In this document: piece by piece, positions 9,426 to 18,756 of the stretch | How the letters are laid out: every line of letters begins with the position of its first letter | Position numbering within the stretch: position 1 is the stretch's first letter | Assembly: GCA_039954875.1 (NCBI GenBank) | Contig: CP157202.1 | Location: 372,001 to 436,000, forward strand | DNA length: 64,000 nucleotides | Source of the DNA: G039954875 sp039954875 | Lineage (GTDB): Bacteria > Bacteroidota > Bacteroidia > Flavobacteriales > Blattabacteriaceae | Reading direction: 5' to 3' | Translations under genes and position numbers: made by a program | The notes under the pieces: generated by a model | Databases searched by the model: none | The model's input: only the letters and a program-made list of their open reading frames with translations | Told to the model about the DNA's origin: nothing

Positions 9426-10216
9426 ACTGAAATACTTTTTTTTAATTGCCGAATGAATGCTTTGCAACTTTCTCCAGGGTCGGATGAACGCATAAAGTTT
9501 TCTCCAATGAGGAATCCTTGAAAACCCACCTCTCGCAGGTAAATAATGTTTTCCGGTTTAGAGATACCACTTTCGGAAATCTTTATAAAGTTGTCAGGGA
9601 TCTTGGGAAACAGTCGTACTGAGCGTTCGATATTGACTGAAAAGGTTTTTAAATCCCGGTTGTTGACTCCGATAAGGTCAATGTTATCGGTGATCTTATC
9701 AAGTTCTTCTTCCGAATGGAGCTCCATGAGTACTTCTAATCCAAGAGCTTTAGCCTGGTTAGCAAGGTTTTTGATCATTTTTTTTGAGAGTACTTCGGCG
9801 ATCAGTAAGATGATGTCTACGCCCATAGCCTTGGCTGCAATCAATTGGTATTCGTCGATGATAAAATCTTTGCACAATATGGGGATCGAGATGCTACGAC
9901 GTGCTATAGGCAGGTCTTCGTCTTGGGCGCCAAAATGTTCGATATCTGTGATGACTGACATACCGCTTACACCTGCAGTTTCGTAGCCACTGGCAACTGC
10001 TTCTACAATTATCTGATCGTTTATGATGCCTTTTGAAGGGGATTTTCGTTTGAATTCGGCGATGATACCCGTGTCGTTTTTTTGGAGATTTTGTACCAGG
10101 GAGTGATGTTTTTTTTCGAAGAATTTGCTTTTTTCGAGCATCGCTATGGGTTTTTGTTTACGGTCTCTGGTGATTTCTTCCCGCTTAGTGGCAATGATTT
10201 TGTTAAGAAAATTCAT
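9422..10216 (-). CDS. trpC: Indole-3-glycerol phosphate synthase
   Basis: TrpC cyclises CdRP to indole-3-glycerol phosphate, the substrate of TrpA. 264 aa, the normal length for the free-standing enzyme. Visible motifs are the N-terminal KREEI, IIAEFKRKSPSKG with the catalytic lysine, ILCKDFIIDEYQL, LMELHSEEEL, IGVNNRDLKTF, and SESGI followed by FLIGENFMRS. The relic at 10241-10600 directly upstream is the former trpD. It now lies downstream of rho on the same strand rather than downstream of trpEGD, so its expression may depend on transcription from the rho side (inference). Confidence 0.96.
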   Translation of the reverse strand: MNFLNKIIATKREEITRDRKQKPIAMLEKSKFFEKKHHSLVQNLQKNDTGIIAEFKRKSPSKGIINDQIIVEAVASGYETAGVSGMSVITDIEHFGAQDEDLPIARRSISIPILCKDFIIDEYQLIAAKAMGVDIILLIAEVLSKKMIKNLANQAKALGLEVLMELHSEEELDKITDNIDLIGVNNRDLKTFSVNIERSVRLFPKIPDNFIKISESGISKPENIIYLREVGFQGFLIGENFMRSSDPGESCKAFIRQLKKSISV

Positions 10217-10240
10217 AGTTATCGAGGTTTAGTCAATAGT

Positions 10241-10600
10241 CTAATTTTTTTAGAACATTTTTGGCTCGTCCGTTTTTTAGGGCTTCTTCAGCCATAACGC
10301 AGTTGTTTTCAAAGCGCTTACCATTTAGAGTGCAGGCCCAGTGCAAAAGCTGTATTGGTTAGAACTACTGTGTTCTGATCCGGTGTCCCCTTTCCATAAA
10401 TGATAAGATATCTACGAATATACGTGTATTTTCTTCGGTATTTCTCCTACCGGTCAATTCTCAGCTATTGATCTTCTGACTACCTAGTGCGCTTCACAGG
10501 CGGATAGATTTGTTCGCCTTGTCGAGTGTAACATTTGAGATTATTAGCGAGAGAAATTTCATCATATTCATCGAGATTTTGGATGATTGTATAGTCGTTT
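10241..10600 (-). pseudogene. trpD: trpD relic, copy 1 of the duplication
   Basis: This stretch aligns base for base with the 3' third of the intact trpD (from 15655 upward), for example the shared run around the AACATTTTTGGCTCGTCCG segment and the QGEQIYPPEALG coding part. It has several small indels (near 10330, 10400 and 10490), so no long frame remains. Homology stops near 10600, where an M16 peptidase relic on the other strand begins. trpG, trpE and the leader are missing from this copy, so one deletion removed the rest of trpD through the start of the peptidase gene. Confidence 0.9.
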
Positions 10601-10659
10601 TCGGGTCCACTGCTTACTTAAGTCTTGTTCCAAGAGATCCCCGGATAATCACGCTCTTT

Positions 10660-10985
10660 TTGGCTTACATAGTACTGGGGCTTATTATGGAGATGGCTGT
10701 ATTAAAATCGATAAAACTATGTTTTAGCCCATATCGATACACAAGCCAATAAACTTTCCGAAGCAGTATATGCTATGACGACTTGGATCACAAAATGATA
10801 TCATTCAAGACATCTATGATAAGATCGGTAGGATGACTTTGGCTGATTTGAAGGTTTTTTCAACTGGAATATTCGTAACTTAAAATATAATGTAGCTGTA
10901 GGAATAAGAGAAGACCCAGACCTCTAAATCTTTAAAAGACCCGAAACGGCACAAGAACTTTTATTGTGGGTAATTTTTAACTATT
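10660..10985 (+). pseudogene. M16 (insulinase-type) peptidase, C-terminal relic
   Basis: On the plus strand, fragments in shifting frames read like the C-terminal end of a Bacteroides M16 zinc peptidase: DTQANKLSEAVYAMTT, then IQDIYDKIGRMTLADLKVF, then KYNVAVGIREDPDL and a final ELLLWVIFNY. No frame longer than about 30 codons survives. The N-terminal half of the same family is seen in the other duplication copy at 19361-19651, which supports the assignment and shows that this gene lay between trpE and rho before the duplication. Confidence 0.6.
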
Positions 10986-11056
10986 GATTTAATTTTTTAC
11001 GGATGACAAACAAAGGATCGCTTTCAAAAAGTCACCTTTTTCGTGGAGGAATTTTA

Positions 11057-12651
11057 TCAGCCATTCATCGAGAGGAGGAATTCTTCATTGTTTTGTGTTC
11101 TAGCGATACGTGTTCGCAAAAACTCCATAGCTTCAACAGGATTCATATCAGAGAGGTGTTTGCGCAAGATCCACATCCTCTGCAAGGTATTGGTCTCCAA
11201 TAAAAGATCTTCCTTACGTGTGCTGGAAGAAACTAAATCAATAGCTGGATAAATCCTCTTATTGGCGATTTTTCTGTCGAGTTGCAACTCCATGTTTCCA
11301 GTACCTTTAAATTCTTCGAAGATCACTTCATCCATCTTGGACCCAGTGTCGATCATGGCTGTAGCGATGATGGTCAACGACCCGCCATTTTCGATATTTC
11401 TAGCCGCTCCGAAAAATCTCTTAGGTCTGTGCATAGCGTTAGCATCGATACCTCCTGATAGTACTTTACCTGAGGCTGGTGCCACGGTATTGAACGCACG
11501 TGACATACGAGTGATGGAGTCTACTACTATGCACACATCGTGACCACATTCGACCATCCTTTTAGCTTTCTCTGATACGATATTGACCACTTTTACATGT
11601 CTTTCTGCAGGTTCATCAAAAGTGGAGGAGATGACTTCTCCTTTGACGCTACGCTGCATATCAGTAACCTCTTCAGGACGTTCGTCAATCAATAAGATGA
11701 TCAGATATACTTCAGGATGATTATCGGCGATGGCATTGGCGATCTCTTTCAATAGCGTGGTCTTTCCGGCTTTTGGGGGAGCAACGATCATACCACGTTG
11801 TCCTTTTCCGATCGGAGTGAAGAGGTCAATGATCCGTGTGGAGAGTGTAGCACCTTTTCCCGAGAGGTTAAATTTTTCATTGGGGAATAATGGAGTTAAA
11901 TGTTCGAAAGAGGCTCGGTCTCTTACATAAGAGGGAAGACGCCCGTTGATCTCAATGATTTTTATCAGAGGGAAATATTTTTCACCTTCTTTGGGCGGTC
12001 GCACCTCTCCTTTGATCGTATCCCCCGTTTTCAAGCCGAAAAGGCGAATTTGGGATTGGGAGACATACACGTCATCTGGGGAGGCTAGATAGTTAAAATC
12101 GGAAGATCTCAAAAAACCATAGTTTTCAGGCATGATTTCTAGCACCCCTTCGTTAATGACGAGCCCCTCAAATTCGTAGTCTGTAGCACGATGTTTGTTG
12201 TATCTATGTGAGGAATTTGGTGTTGGGGAAGATAGCGTTTGGGTTTCAGATCGATCTTTTTTCTTCCAATTTTGGTTGGAGTAATTTTGGTACTTCTTTT
12301 GTGGTTTGTTAGATTCCTCTTGATTTCTCCTTAGGAATGATTTGTAAGGCTCTTGAGTGGTCTCTTCATGGTTTCTCCGTTTTGTTTTTTCGAGAACATT
12401 TTCACTTGAGGAGGGCTTGGAGGTTGGGGGGGGGGGTCTTCTTGGAGATCTTTTAAACGGAGAGAGTCTTTGACGGTTGTAGAAGACGTTGTAGGAGGGA
12501 CTTTGGTACCACCTTTATCGTCAAGTGTAGCAATAATCTTTTCTAGGAGTTCATTCTTTCGGAACTGTGTGGTGTTTTTCAACATTAAAGACCGTGCAAT
12601 CTCTTGTAACTCAAAAAGTCTTTTATTTTTTAATGTAGCAATGTCAAACAT
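11057..12651 (-). CDS. rho: Transcription termination factor Rho, out of frame at a C11 run
   Basis: Rho is the hexameric RNA-dependent ATPase that ends transcription. The N-terminal Rho_N domain starts at 12651 (ATLKNKRLFELQEIARSL). The C-terminal frame is open from the G11 tract (12426-12436 on the plus strand) to the stop at 11057. It contains a charged linker, GVLEIMPENYGFLRS, Walker A PPKAGKTTLL, and VYLIILLIDERPEEVTDMQR. The two halves are in different frames. The run encodes prolines, and a length of 9 or 12 would restore one frame of about 531 aa, whereas 11 makes the N-terminal part stop at 12331. A GTG at 12145 could start a product lacking Rho_N. Either a sequencing miscount, slippage or phase variation may explain it. 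The catalytic part looks under selection. Confidence 0.9.
12426..12436 (+). repeat. G11 homopolymer inside rho
   Basis: Eleven consecutive G (C on the coding strand) between the Rho_N domain and the charged linker. It marks the exact place where the open frame changes. Confidence 0.95.
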
Positions 12652-12789
12652 AAGGTCTATGGTGATTGAATTGAATTTTATATTTAGATTATGTCTTTAA
12701 ACTTGTAAGGGATGTTGATATGCTTACTTTGATAGTAAGTTTTATTGGACTGCAATAATACAAATTAATTTAAACTCCAATAGAAAAAT

Positions 12790-13290
12790 CTTTATAAATT
12801 TGGTTAGCCTTTATTGTTCTTAGTCTTACGTTGTACCGCGTACGGACGATTTATATGTACATCGTTAGCATTTATATTCAGCCTAGTAGCATCCACAAGG
12901 TATTCTCCGTTATAGCTATGGAATGTAAAAATGAGGGGGATACTATCTACATAATCGTGTGAATCAAGTGGTGATATTTTTATTTGCAGTGACTGTAATG
13001 ATAGCTTTTTTAAATATCATTTTATTCAAATGGAGGACATTGCAAATACACGTAAACAGCTTTTTCAATGTTTGATTTGATTTATTATTATTTTTTCATT
13101 GATTTTTTTATTGGATATGTACTCTTCCCTGAAGAGTATCATTATTTTCAGAAAGTGATCAATGATTTAGTATTTATTTCATCTATCATTTTTATGTTTT
13201 TTAGCAACAAAGTCATTCAAAAAGACTATGCCTTGATAAAATTAATGAACAGGATACGTTGAAAAAAAGCAACTCGTTGCATTATAATAT
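12790..13290 (+). pseudogene. Decayed small protein gene between rho and glnN, copy 1
   Basis: A candidate -7 box TAAATTTG near 12797 is followed by plus-strand protein-like fragments (for example LTLYRVRTIYMY) and an open piece at 13068-13262 reading FLIYYYFFIDFFIGY-like hydrophobic sequence. The corresponding stretch in the other copy (19870-20330) aligns but is also broken, with different indels. No family recognised. Alternatively this is a non-coding spacer whose open frames are chance. Confidence 0.3.
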
Positions 13291-13413
13291 TCTTTTTTTT
13301 GTTTTTCATTTATACTTTCAGTAGTTTTTTGATTATAACCCCTATTTAAAAGGATCTATTTTTCTCAACAGACAGCATTTTTTATTATACTGACCAAAAA
13401 AATAAGACCTACT

Positions 13414-13650
13414 ATGTTAAAATTAAGATTCAAATCCCTAGCTGATGCTAATGTAAGGAATCCACAAGAGTTTAAAGTCCTGACTCAATTGGCGGTTTTT
13501 TATGGATAAAATTTTTTATACTAGCATGTTATGTAATAATATTTGACTAAGTAAATTTTTACTTATCTAATAAGCGTTGCTTATGAAGTATCAAATATTT
13601 CTAGAGCCATTACCGATCAGGTAAGCCGTAGATAGGATAAACTGCTATAT
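13414..13650 (+). pseudogene. glnN: 5' fragment of glnN, copy 1 of the duplication
   Basis: Starts with ATG TTA AAA TTA AGA and follows the intact glnN (20468 on) for about 75 codons, including EFKV and SRAITDQ. It has a stop after FYG (at about 13505), a diverged middle and a frameshift. It ends where the trpB fragment on the opposite strand begins, which marks the duplication junction. Confidence 0.9.
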
Positions 13651-13654
13651 ATAT

Positions 13655-13824
13655 GGCTGATAATGAATAGAAATATTTTGTAGTAGATAGTGTGGAGAGG
13701 GATGTATGACATGATTCTGTAGGAATGTTTTAAATCTCTTCTGAGATTTGTAGTGTCGTTGAAACTCCTCGATATTAGCTTGCAAACGTTCGCAATATCC
13801 TTTTTAATTTGCTAAACAATTTAT
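13655..13824 (-). pseudogene. trpB: 5' fragment of trpB, copy 2 of the duplication
   Basis: Aligns with the first 73 or so codons of the intact trpB (8425 down to about 8205). The start codon has become ATA (13824-13822) and there is a deletion of about 30 bases near 13745. It abuts the glnN fragment, so bases near 13650 are the join of the tandem duplication. Confidence 0.88.
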
Positions 13825-14436
13825 GATCGGATTTTTTCGATGAATGTACTGAGGGTTGTTATGTCTTTCGCTCCCGGACTGATTTCAAAACGATTATTGA
13901 GATCGATACCGAAGAGTTGTGGATGAGAGCACGTACTGATGAGGTCGATGTCTTCTGGGCCGATACTTCCACTGAGTAGAAAGGGAATTTTCAGCTTATA
14001 TTTGGATGGTTTTTTTTTATACAAACTTCTTGCCACTGCCGCCATGGGTAGGTGTTTTTGTATCAAATATAAAGTAGCGGCAAGTGCTCTAATACTCCTT
14101 GGCCTGCTCAAAGGAAAAGCTCTCATCTATGCCGAAGATCTTGATCAAGGTAAGATCTTTTTGGACAAGATTTTGATAATAAGTAGAACTTTCACGACCA
14201 TGCAGCTGGATTATATCTAAATGGCTTGTAAGACGCTTTTTCAATACTTCTTCTTCAGGCGCATTTACAAAAAAACCAACCTTGGAAATCCCTTCCAAGG
14301 TTGGGGTAATGAAATCGTCTCCTACAAATCGTGGAGAAAGGCATATAGAAGATGAAGCCATCCAATTTGGTTTTTGTAGGGTTGCTACTGCCGAGATATT
14401 AGCCATATCCCGCATGCCACAAACTTTTATTTTCAA
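13821..14436 (-). pseudogene. trpF: trpF relic, copy 2
   Basis: Nearly identical to intact trpF over long stretches: MKIKVCGMRDMANISAVATL at the start and GPEDIDLISTCSHPQLFGID near the end. It is broken by a frameshift near 14370, a stop after SFEQAKEY (about 14090) and further indels around 14010-14030. The loss looks recent compared with the other relics of this block. The active-site Cys codon is still present but the protein cannot be made whole. Confidence 0.93.
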
Positions 14437-14573
14437 AGGTCTTATTATCTTTATTTTTTAAAGCTAAGCAAGATAATATATTTTTTATAAAGCTCTAGGT
14501 TTAGAATGAAAGTGTTTTCAGTCTTCATATTTTTGCAATGTTTTTTAGTGGTAGTGATATTAAAGAGATTAGT

Positions 14574-14827
14574 CTATTTGTCATTTATAAGGTAATTACC
14601 TCGTATCTTATTGCAAACTAGCAAAAGCAAAGTCTTGGAAAGAGGGGGTTGTTGGGTCGATATGGATGTACACTTTTTTGTCATTGGCATATCTCATTGG
14701 TATCTTGCAGGATCTATTTTCCGCCGTAAACGGATAGAGGTAAGGGTATTTGTTTTTGGCTCCACCGCGCAACCTGTCAGGAAGAGTAGGCCCCAAATGC
14801 TAATGTATGATGAAATATGTACTCCAT
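14574..14827 (-). pseudogene. Small lipoprotein relic, copy 2
   Basis: Second copy of the lipoprotein gene found between trpC and trpF. Here the lipobox LLFLTGC is intact in one frame, but the start is displaced by an indel and two more frameshifts follow. The C-terminal half (KIPMRYANDKKVYIHIDPTT, then PSFQDFAFAS) is open and lacks the stop seen in copy 1. Together the two copies reconstruct an ancestral lipoprotein of about 84 aa. No homologue recognised. Confidence 0.6.
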
Positions 14828-15624
14828 ACTGAAATACTTTCTTTTAATTGTCTAATTAATATGCCTTGCAGCTTTTTCCAGGGTCGGATGAATTCATGAA
14901 GTTTTATCCAATGAGGAATACTTGAAAATTAACCTCTCGCAGGTAAACAATATTTTCCGCTTTGGAGATACTATTTTTCGAAAATATTTATAAAGTTGTA
15001 GGGGGTCTTTGGAAATAGTCGTACTGAGTGTTCGATATCGATTGAAAAGGTTTTTAAATCCCATTTGTTGACTTTGATACTATCAAGGTTATCTATGATG
15101 TTGTCGAGTTTTTATTCCGGATGGAGCTCCATGAGTGCTTTCAGGCCAAGCGTTTTGGCTTGTGCAGCAAGGCTTTTAATTTGTTTTTTTTGAGAACACT
15201 TCGGCGTTAAGTAAGATGATGTCTGCGCCCATAGCATTGGCTGCAATCAAGTTGGTATTCGTAGATGATAAAATCTTTTGCAGAATATATGGATTGAGAT
15301 GCTACGACGTGCCGTAGATAGGGTTTTATTTTGGATGGCAAGATGCTCGTTATCAGTGATTACTGACATGTAGATTGACACCTGCGGTTTCGTAGTTATG
15401 GGCGACTGCTTCTACGGTTACTTGATAGTTGATAATGCCTTTTGAGGGGGGGCGGCTTTTTAATTCAACGATGATACCTGGGTAGCTCTTTTGGGGATTC
15501 TGTGCCAGGGAGCGGCGTTTTTTTTAGAAGAATTTACTTTTTTCAAGCATTGCTATGGATTCATGTTGACGGTTTCTGGTGATTTTCCCCACTTATTAGC
15601 AATGATTTTGTTGAGAAAATCCAT
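14827..15624 (-). pseudogene. trpC: trpC relic, copy 2
   Basis: Aligns along its whole length with the intact trpC (10216-9422), beginning at an ATG at 15624 (MDFLNKIIANK), but carries many indels, so that no frame exceeds about 60 codons. It lies directly downstream of the intact trpD, in the original operon position. A G7 run at about 15447 is one of its frameshift sites. Confidence 0.92.
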
Positions 15625-15640
15625 AATTATCAAGGTTTGG

Positions 15641-16627
15641 TCAATAGTCTAAAATTTTTTTTAGAACATTTTTGGCTCGTCCGCTTTTCAATGCTTTTTC
15701 GGCTCTAAGGTAGTTGCTTTGAAAGTTCTCACCATTAAGCAGGCCTAGTGCAAAAGCTGCATTGGTTAGGACTACTGTGTTCTGAGCCGATGTTCCTTTT
15801 CCAGATAGTATATCTACGAAGATACGAGTATTTTCTTCGGTATTTCTCCCACCAGTTAATTCTTGGCTATCGATTTTCTGGCTACCTAGTGCTTCAGGCG
15901 GATAGATTTGTTCGCCTTGTCGAGTGTAACATTTGAGATCACTAGTCAGAGAAATTTCATCGTAGCCATCCAGACTGTGGATTATCGCATAGTCGTTTTC
16001 GGTCTGCTGATAGAGATAATGGTATAGTCTGGCTATTTGCAGATCACTTACACCTAGTAGATGATTTTTCGTTTGGCTAGGGTTGAGTAGTGGGCCTAAC
16101 ATATTGAAGAAGGTTTTTGTACCTAGATCCCTGCGCACTGAGCCGACTTTTTTAAGTATTGGGTGGAATAGTGGTGCATGCAGATAACAGATTCCCGCAG
16201 TTTCGAGTTGTCTTTTCAGTTTCTCTTCTTCATTAGTGAAGATATAGCCGAGTTGATGCAGTAGATTGGATGAGCCGGTGATCGATGAGGTACTGTAATT
16301 GCCATGCTTGATCACTTTACCTCCTGCACCGGCTACGACGAAGCAAGCTAAGGTTGAAATGTTGAAAGTATTTTTTCCATCTCCACCCGTACCGACGATG
16401 TCGATGGCGTGGAATTCGCCCAGATCCAGTTTTACACATAATTCTAACAAAGCTTGCCGAAATCCTTTGATTTCCTCTAGCGTCGGAGGTCTCATATTGT
16501 AGACGGTAGTTAGGGCTGCGAGTTGGGCCGCGTTAAACTGATCTTTTGACATGTCGATTAGAACACTTTGTGCTTCTTCTTTGCTCAGGGTCTTGTGTGC
16601 AAAGAGGTAGTGTAGCAGTTCTTTCAT
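15641..16627 (-). CDS. trpD: Anthranilate phosphoribosyltransferase
   Basis: TrpD joins anthranilate to PRPP. With the start at 16627 (MKELLHYLFAHKTLS) the protein is 328 aa, and the ATG overlaps the trpG stop as ATGA, the usual coupling. An upstream start at 16648 is less likely. The PRPP-binding motifs DIVGTGGDGKNTFNIST and KHGNYSTSSITGSSNLL are intact, as are RRDLGTKTFFNMLGPLLNP and the HSLDGYDE/LTGG segment. The 3' end is followed by the trpC relic rather than by a working trpC. Its own degraded duplicate is at 10241-10600. Confidence 0.96.
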   Translation of the reverse strand: MKELLHYLFAHKTLSKEEAQSVLIDMSKDQFNAAQLAALTTVYNMRPPTLEEIKGFRQALLELCVKLDLGEFHAIDIVGTGGDGKNTFNISTLACFVVAGAGGKVIKHGNYSTSSITGSSNLLHQLGYIFTNEEEKLKRQLETAGICYLHAPLFHPILKKVGSVRRDLGTKTFFNMLGPLLNPSQTKNHLLGVSDLQIARLYHYLYQQTENDYAIIHSLDGYDEISLTSDLKCYTRQGEQIYPPEALGSQKIDSQELTGGRNTEENTRIFVDILSGKGTSAQNTVVLTNAAFALGLLNGENFQSNYLRAEKALKSGRAKNVLKKILDY

Positions 16628-17208
16628 GATACTGATAGATTTAGCCAATTGGCGATGATCTTCTCACCCTTCGGTGTCAAGACTGATTCGGGATGAAATT
16701 GTACCCCACATACATTGTATATTTTGTGACGTAGCGCCATGATCTCCCCTTGGGGGCCAAGGGCAGTGATTTTGAGATCGGTGGGGAAATTTTCTAATGA
16801 GACGATCCACGAATGATAACGTCCCACTTTTATTTTCTTAGGTAATCCTCTGAAAATTATCTCGTTAGGATCGATGATTTCTATTAGACTGGATATACCA
16901 TGATAAACTTTTTGAGTATTGAGCAGCATGGCACCAAAAACCTCTCCAATTGCTTGTTGTCCCAAGCAGACGCCCAAGATACTCTTTGTCGGGGCATAGG
17001 TCTTGATCAGTGGTTTGAGAATATGGGCTTCGTTAGGGATACCTGGCCCAGGAGATAAGATGATCTTTTCATAAGCGTTGATAGTCTCCAATGCGATCTC
17101 ATTATTTCGAAACACTTCTACAGAAGCTTTTGTTAGTTGTTTGACTGCATATACCAGATTGTACGTAAAGGAATCGTAATTGTCAAGTATTAGAATTTTT
17201 TCTTTCAT
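16624..17208 (-). CDS. trpG: Anthranilate synthase glutamine amidotransferase subunit
   Basis: TrpG supplies ammonia from glutamine to TrpE. The start is set at 17208 (MKEKILILDNYDSFTYNL), four bases after the trpE stop; the longer open frame upstream only runs through trpE. 194 aa, normal. The class I amidotransferase triad is visible: Cys in LGVCLGQQAIGE, and His and Glu in VQFHPESVLTPKG. SPGPGIPNE forms the oxyanion loop. Stop overlaps the trpD start. Confidence 0.96.
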   Translation of the reverse strand: MKEKILILDNYDSFTYNLVYAVKQLTKASVEVFRNNEIALETINAYEKIILSPGPGIPNEAHILKPLIKTYAPTKSILGVCLGQQAIGEVFGAMLLNTQKVYHGISSLIEIIDPNEIIFRGLPKKIKVGRYHSWIVSLENFPTDLKITALGPQGEIMALRHKIYNVCGVQFHPESVLTPKGEKIIANWLNLSVS

Positions 17209-17212
17209 AGGT

Positions 17213-18616
17213 TTATATATTTTGCGCTGCTTCGATGGCTTTGAATAGGGCCATAAGTTTGTTTTTGACTTCCTGCACTTCATTTTCCTCCTTAGATTCG
17301 GAGACGACTCCACCACCAGCTTGAAAGAAGAGTGTATCGTTTTTGCTGACAAATGAGCGTATGATGATGGCCGTATTTATTTGTCCGTCTAGTCCGAAGA
17401 AACCGACTGCACCGCCATATACACCACGGTGCTGATTTTCGATCTGATCGATCAGTTCCATCGCCCGATATTTGGGCGCTCCTGAGAGGGTACCGGCTGG
17501 AAAGGTATCGCCAAATACTTTAATAGAGGAACTACCCGTATCGAGCTTGCCAGATATTTTTGATACCATGTGCAATACGTGTGAAAAATATTGGATTTCT
17601 TTATAACGTTCGACCTTGACTTGTGATGAGTTACGACTCAGGTCATTGCGGGCCAGGTCGACCAGCATGACGTGTTCGGCATTTTCCTTAGGATCTTTGG
17701 CGAGGGCTTTAGCTAGTTGCCGATCTTTTTCGTCGTCGTCTGAGCGCTGAATGGTCCCAGCAATCGGATATATATATGCGATTTGGTCTTTGATGACCAG
17801 TTGTGCTTCGGGTGAAGAACCGAAGAGTTTGTGATCTCCATAATCGAAATAGAATAAATAAGGAGATGGATTGATGCGACGTAGTGCTCTGTAGACATTG
17901 AACTCATCACCTTTGAACTTTTGCCTAAATTGGCGTGAGATTACGATTTGAAATACATCACCGCGGAGACAGGCCTTGATCCCTTGAGTGATCATTTTTT
18001 TGTGCGCTTCCTTGGTCACGTTAGAGTCAGGTGTTCCAATGGCTTCGAAGGAAAAAGAAGGAAATTTTTTATTATTGATCAAGTCAGTCAATTGGCTAAT
18101 AGAGACACCTTCTCTTCCTTTGAACTGATGTTCTACGATGCTGAGTTCGTTATAAAAGTGATGGAAGACGATCAAGCTTGTATAAAAGCTCAATCGCAGT
18201 TGTGGTATGCGATACGCCTCTTTTATGGGGACCTTTAATCGGATCGTCTCGAAGTATTGTACACTGTCGTAGGAGACATATCCGTACAGGCCAGAGTAGG
18301 GCGTAGCGAAATTTTCAGCTTGGAAACGTCTTAGAAAATCGTTTATCAAATCCTGGATCGTCGACCAGTCGTCGATAGAAAAATTTTCTGAGATACGGTC
18401 TGGGTAGGAGATACGCATTTGACCTTGGTCGATGATTAGTTCGGAGATTGGATTGACACAAAGGATCGATGTATGGTTTTGCGTCGTATGGTAGTTGGAA
18501 GACTCTAAAAGTAATGTGTTAGGGAAACGATCTCGAAGCTTCAGATACAGCGCTATGGGCGTGATATCATCGGCTAAAAGTTTTTTTTGAACAGTTTTGA
18601 AAATTATTTTCGACAT
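17213..18616 (-). CDS. trpE: Anthranilate synthase component I
   Basis: TrpE converts chorismate to anthranilate with ammonia from TrpG and is the feedback-controlled entry to the pathway. 467 aa, normal for Bacteroidetes. The N-terminal LLESSNYHTTQNHTSI carries the LLES element of the tryptophan-binding site, so feedback inhibition is probably retained. Chorismate-domain motifs are FQIVISRQF, PSPYLFYF, PIAGTIQR, HVMLVDLARNDL and GAPKYRAMELID. It is the first structural gene after a leader peptide and terminator (18724-18756, 18634-18662). Confidence 0.96.
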   Translation of the reverse strand: MSKIIFKTVQKKLLADDITPIALYLKLRDRFPNTLLLESSNYHTTQNHTSILCVNPISELIIDQGQMRISYPDRISENFSIDDWSTIQDLINDFLRRFQAENFATPYSGLYGYVSYDSVQYFETIRLKVPIKEAYRIPQLRLSFYTSLIVFHHFYNELSIVEHQFKGREGVSISQLTDLINNKKFPSFSFEAIGTPDSNVTKEAHKKMITQGIKACLRGDVFQIVISRQFRQKFKGDEFNVYRALRRINPSPYLFYFDYGDHKLFGSSPEAQLVIKDQIAYIYPIAGTIQRSDDDEKDRQLAKALAKDPKENAEHVMLVDLARNDLSRNSSQVKVERYKEIQYFSHVLHMVSKISGKLDTGSSSIKVFGDTFPAGTLSGAPKYRAMELIDQIENQHRGVYGGAVGFFGLDGQINTAIIIRSFVSKNDTLFFQAGGGVVSESKEENEVQEVKNKLMALFKAIEAAQNI

Positions 18617-18633
18617 GGTCTGTGATTTTTAAT

Positions 18634-18662
18634 AAAAAAAGCTTGTCCTCAGGACAAGCTTT
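18634..18662 (-). terminator. Intrinsic terminator hairpin just upstream of trpE (attenuator)
   Basis: On the minus strand an 11-bp perfect stem, AAAGCTTGTCC with GGACAAGCTTT, and a 3-base loop are followed at once by a run of T ending at 18634. It sits 17 bases before the trpE ATG and 61 bases after the leader ORF. Its place between a Trp-rich leader ORF and the first gene fits an attenuator; a terminator there would otherwise cut off the operon. Confidence 0.85.
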
Positions 18663-18723
18663 CCCGGTTTTATGTGGATGATGACAGCTCCTCTACGACG
18701 ATTTTAGTATAACATTGACCCCA

Positions 18724-18756
18724 CTACCACCAGGTATTTTGTTTTTGTCCTAGCAT
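18724..18756 (-). CDS. trpL: Trp operon leader peptide with tandem Trp codons
   Basis: ATG CTA GGA CAA AAA CAA AAT followed by ACC TGG TGG TAG, that is MLGQKQNTWW, 10 residues ending in two adjacent Trp codons right before the stop. The terminator follows 61 bases downstream and trpE 107 bases downstream. This is the arrangement of ribosome-mediated attenuation: stalling at TGG TGG when charged tRNA-Trp is scarce would prevent the terminator. I could not see a strong antiterminator by eye; only short complementary stretches (GTGG near the Trp codons with CCAC near 18676) were found. The peptide is too short for homology, so the call rests on position and codons. Confidence 0.75.
   Translation of the reverse strand: MLGQKQNTWW

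Noticed and set aside
9546..9986. 146-codon open frame on the plus strand
   Set aside because: Shadow of trpC.
13400..13830. Transposon or insertion sequence at the glnN'-trpB' join
   Set aside because: No terminal inverted repeats, target duplication or transposase; both sides are explained as gene fragments of a tandem duplication.
13821..14436. Second working trpF, which could give two isomerases
   Set aside because: Frameshift near 14370, a stop near 14090 and indels near 14020 break it; no full-length frame exists.
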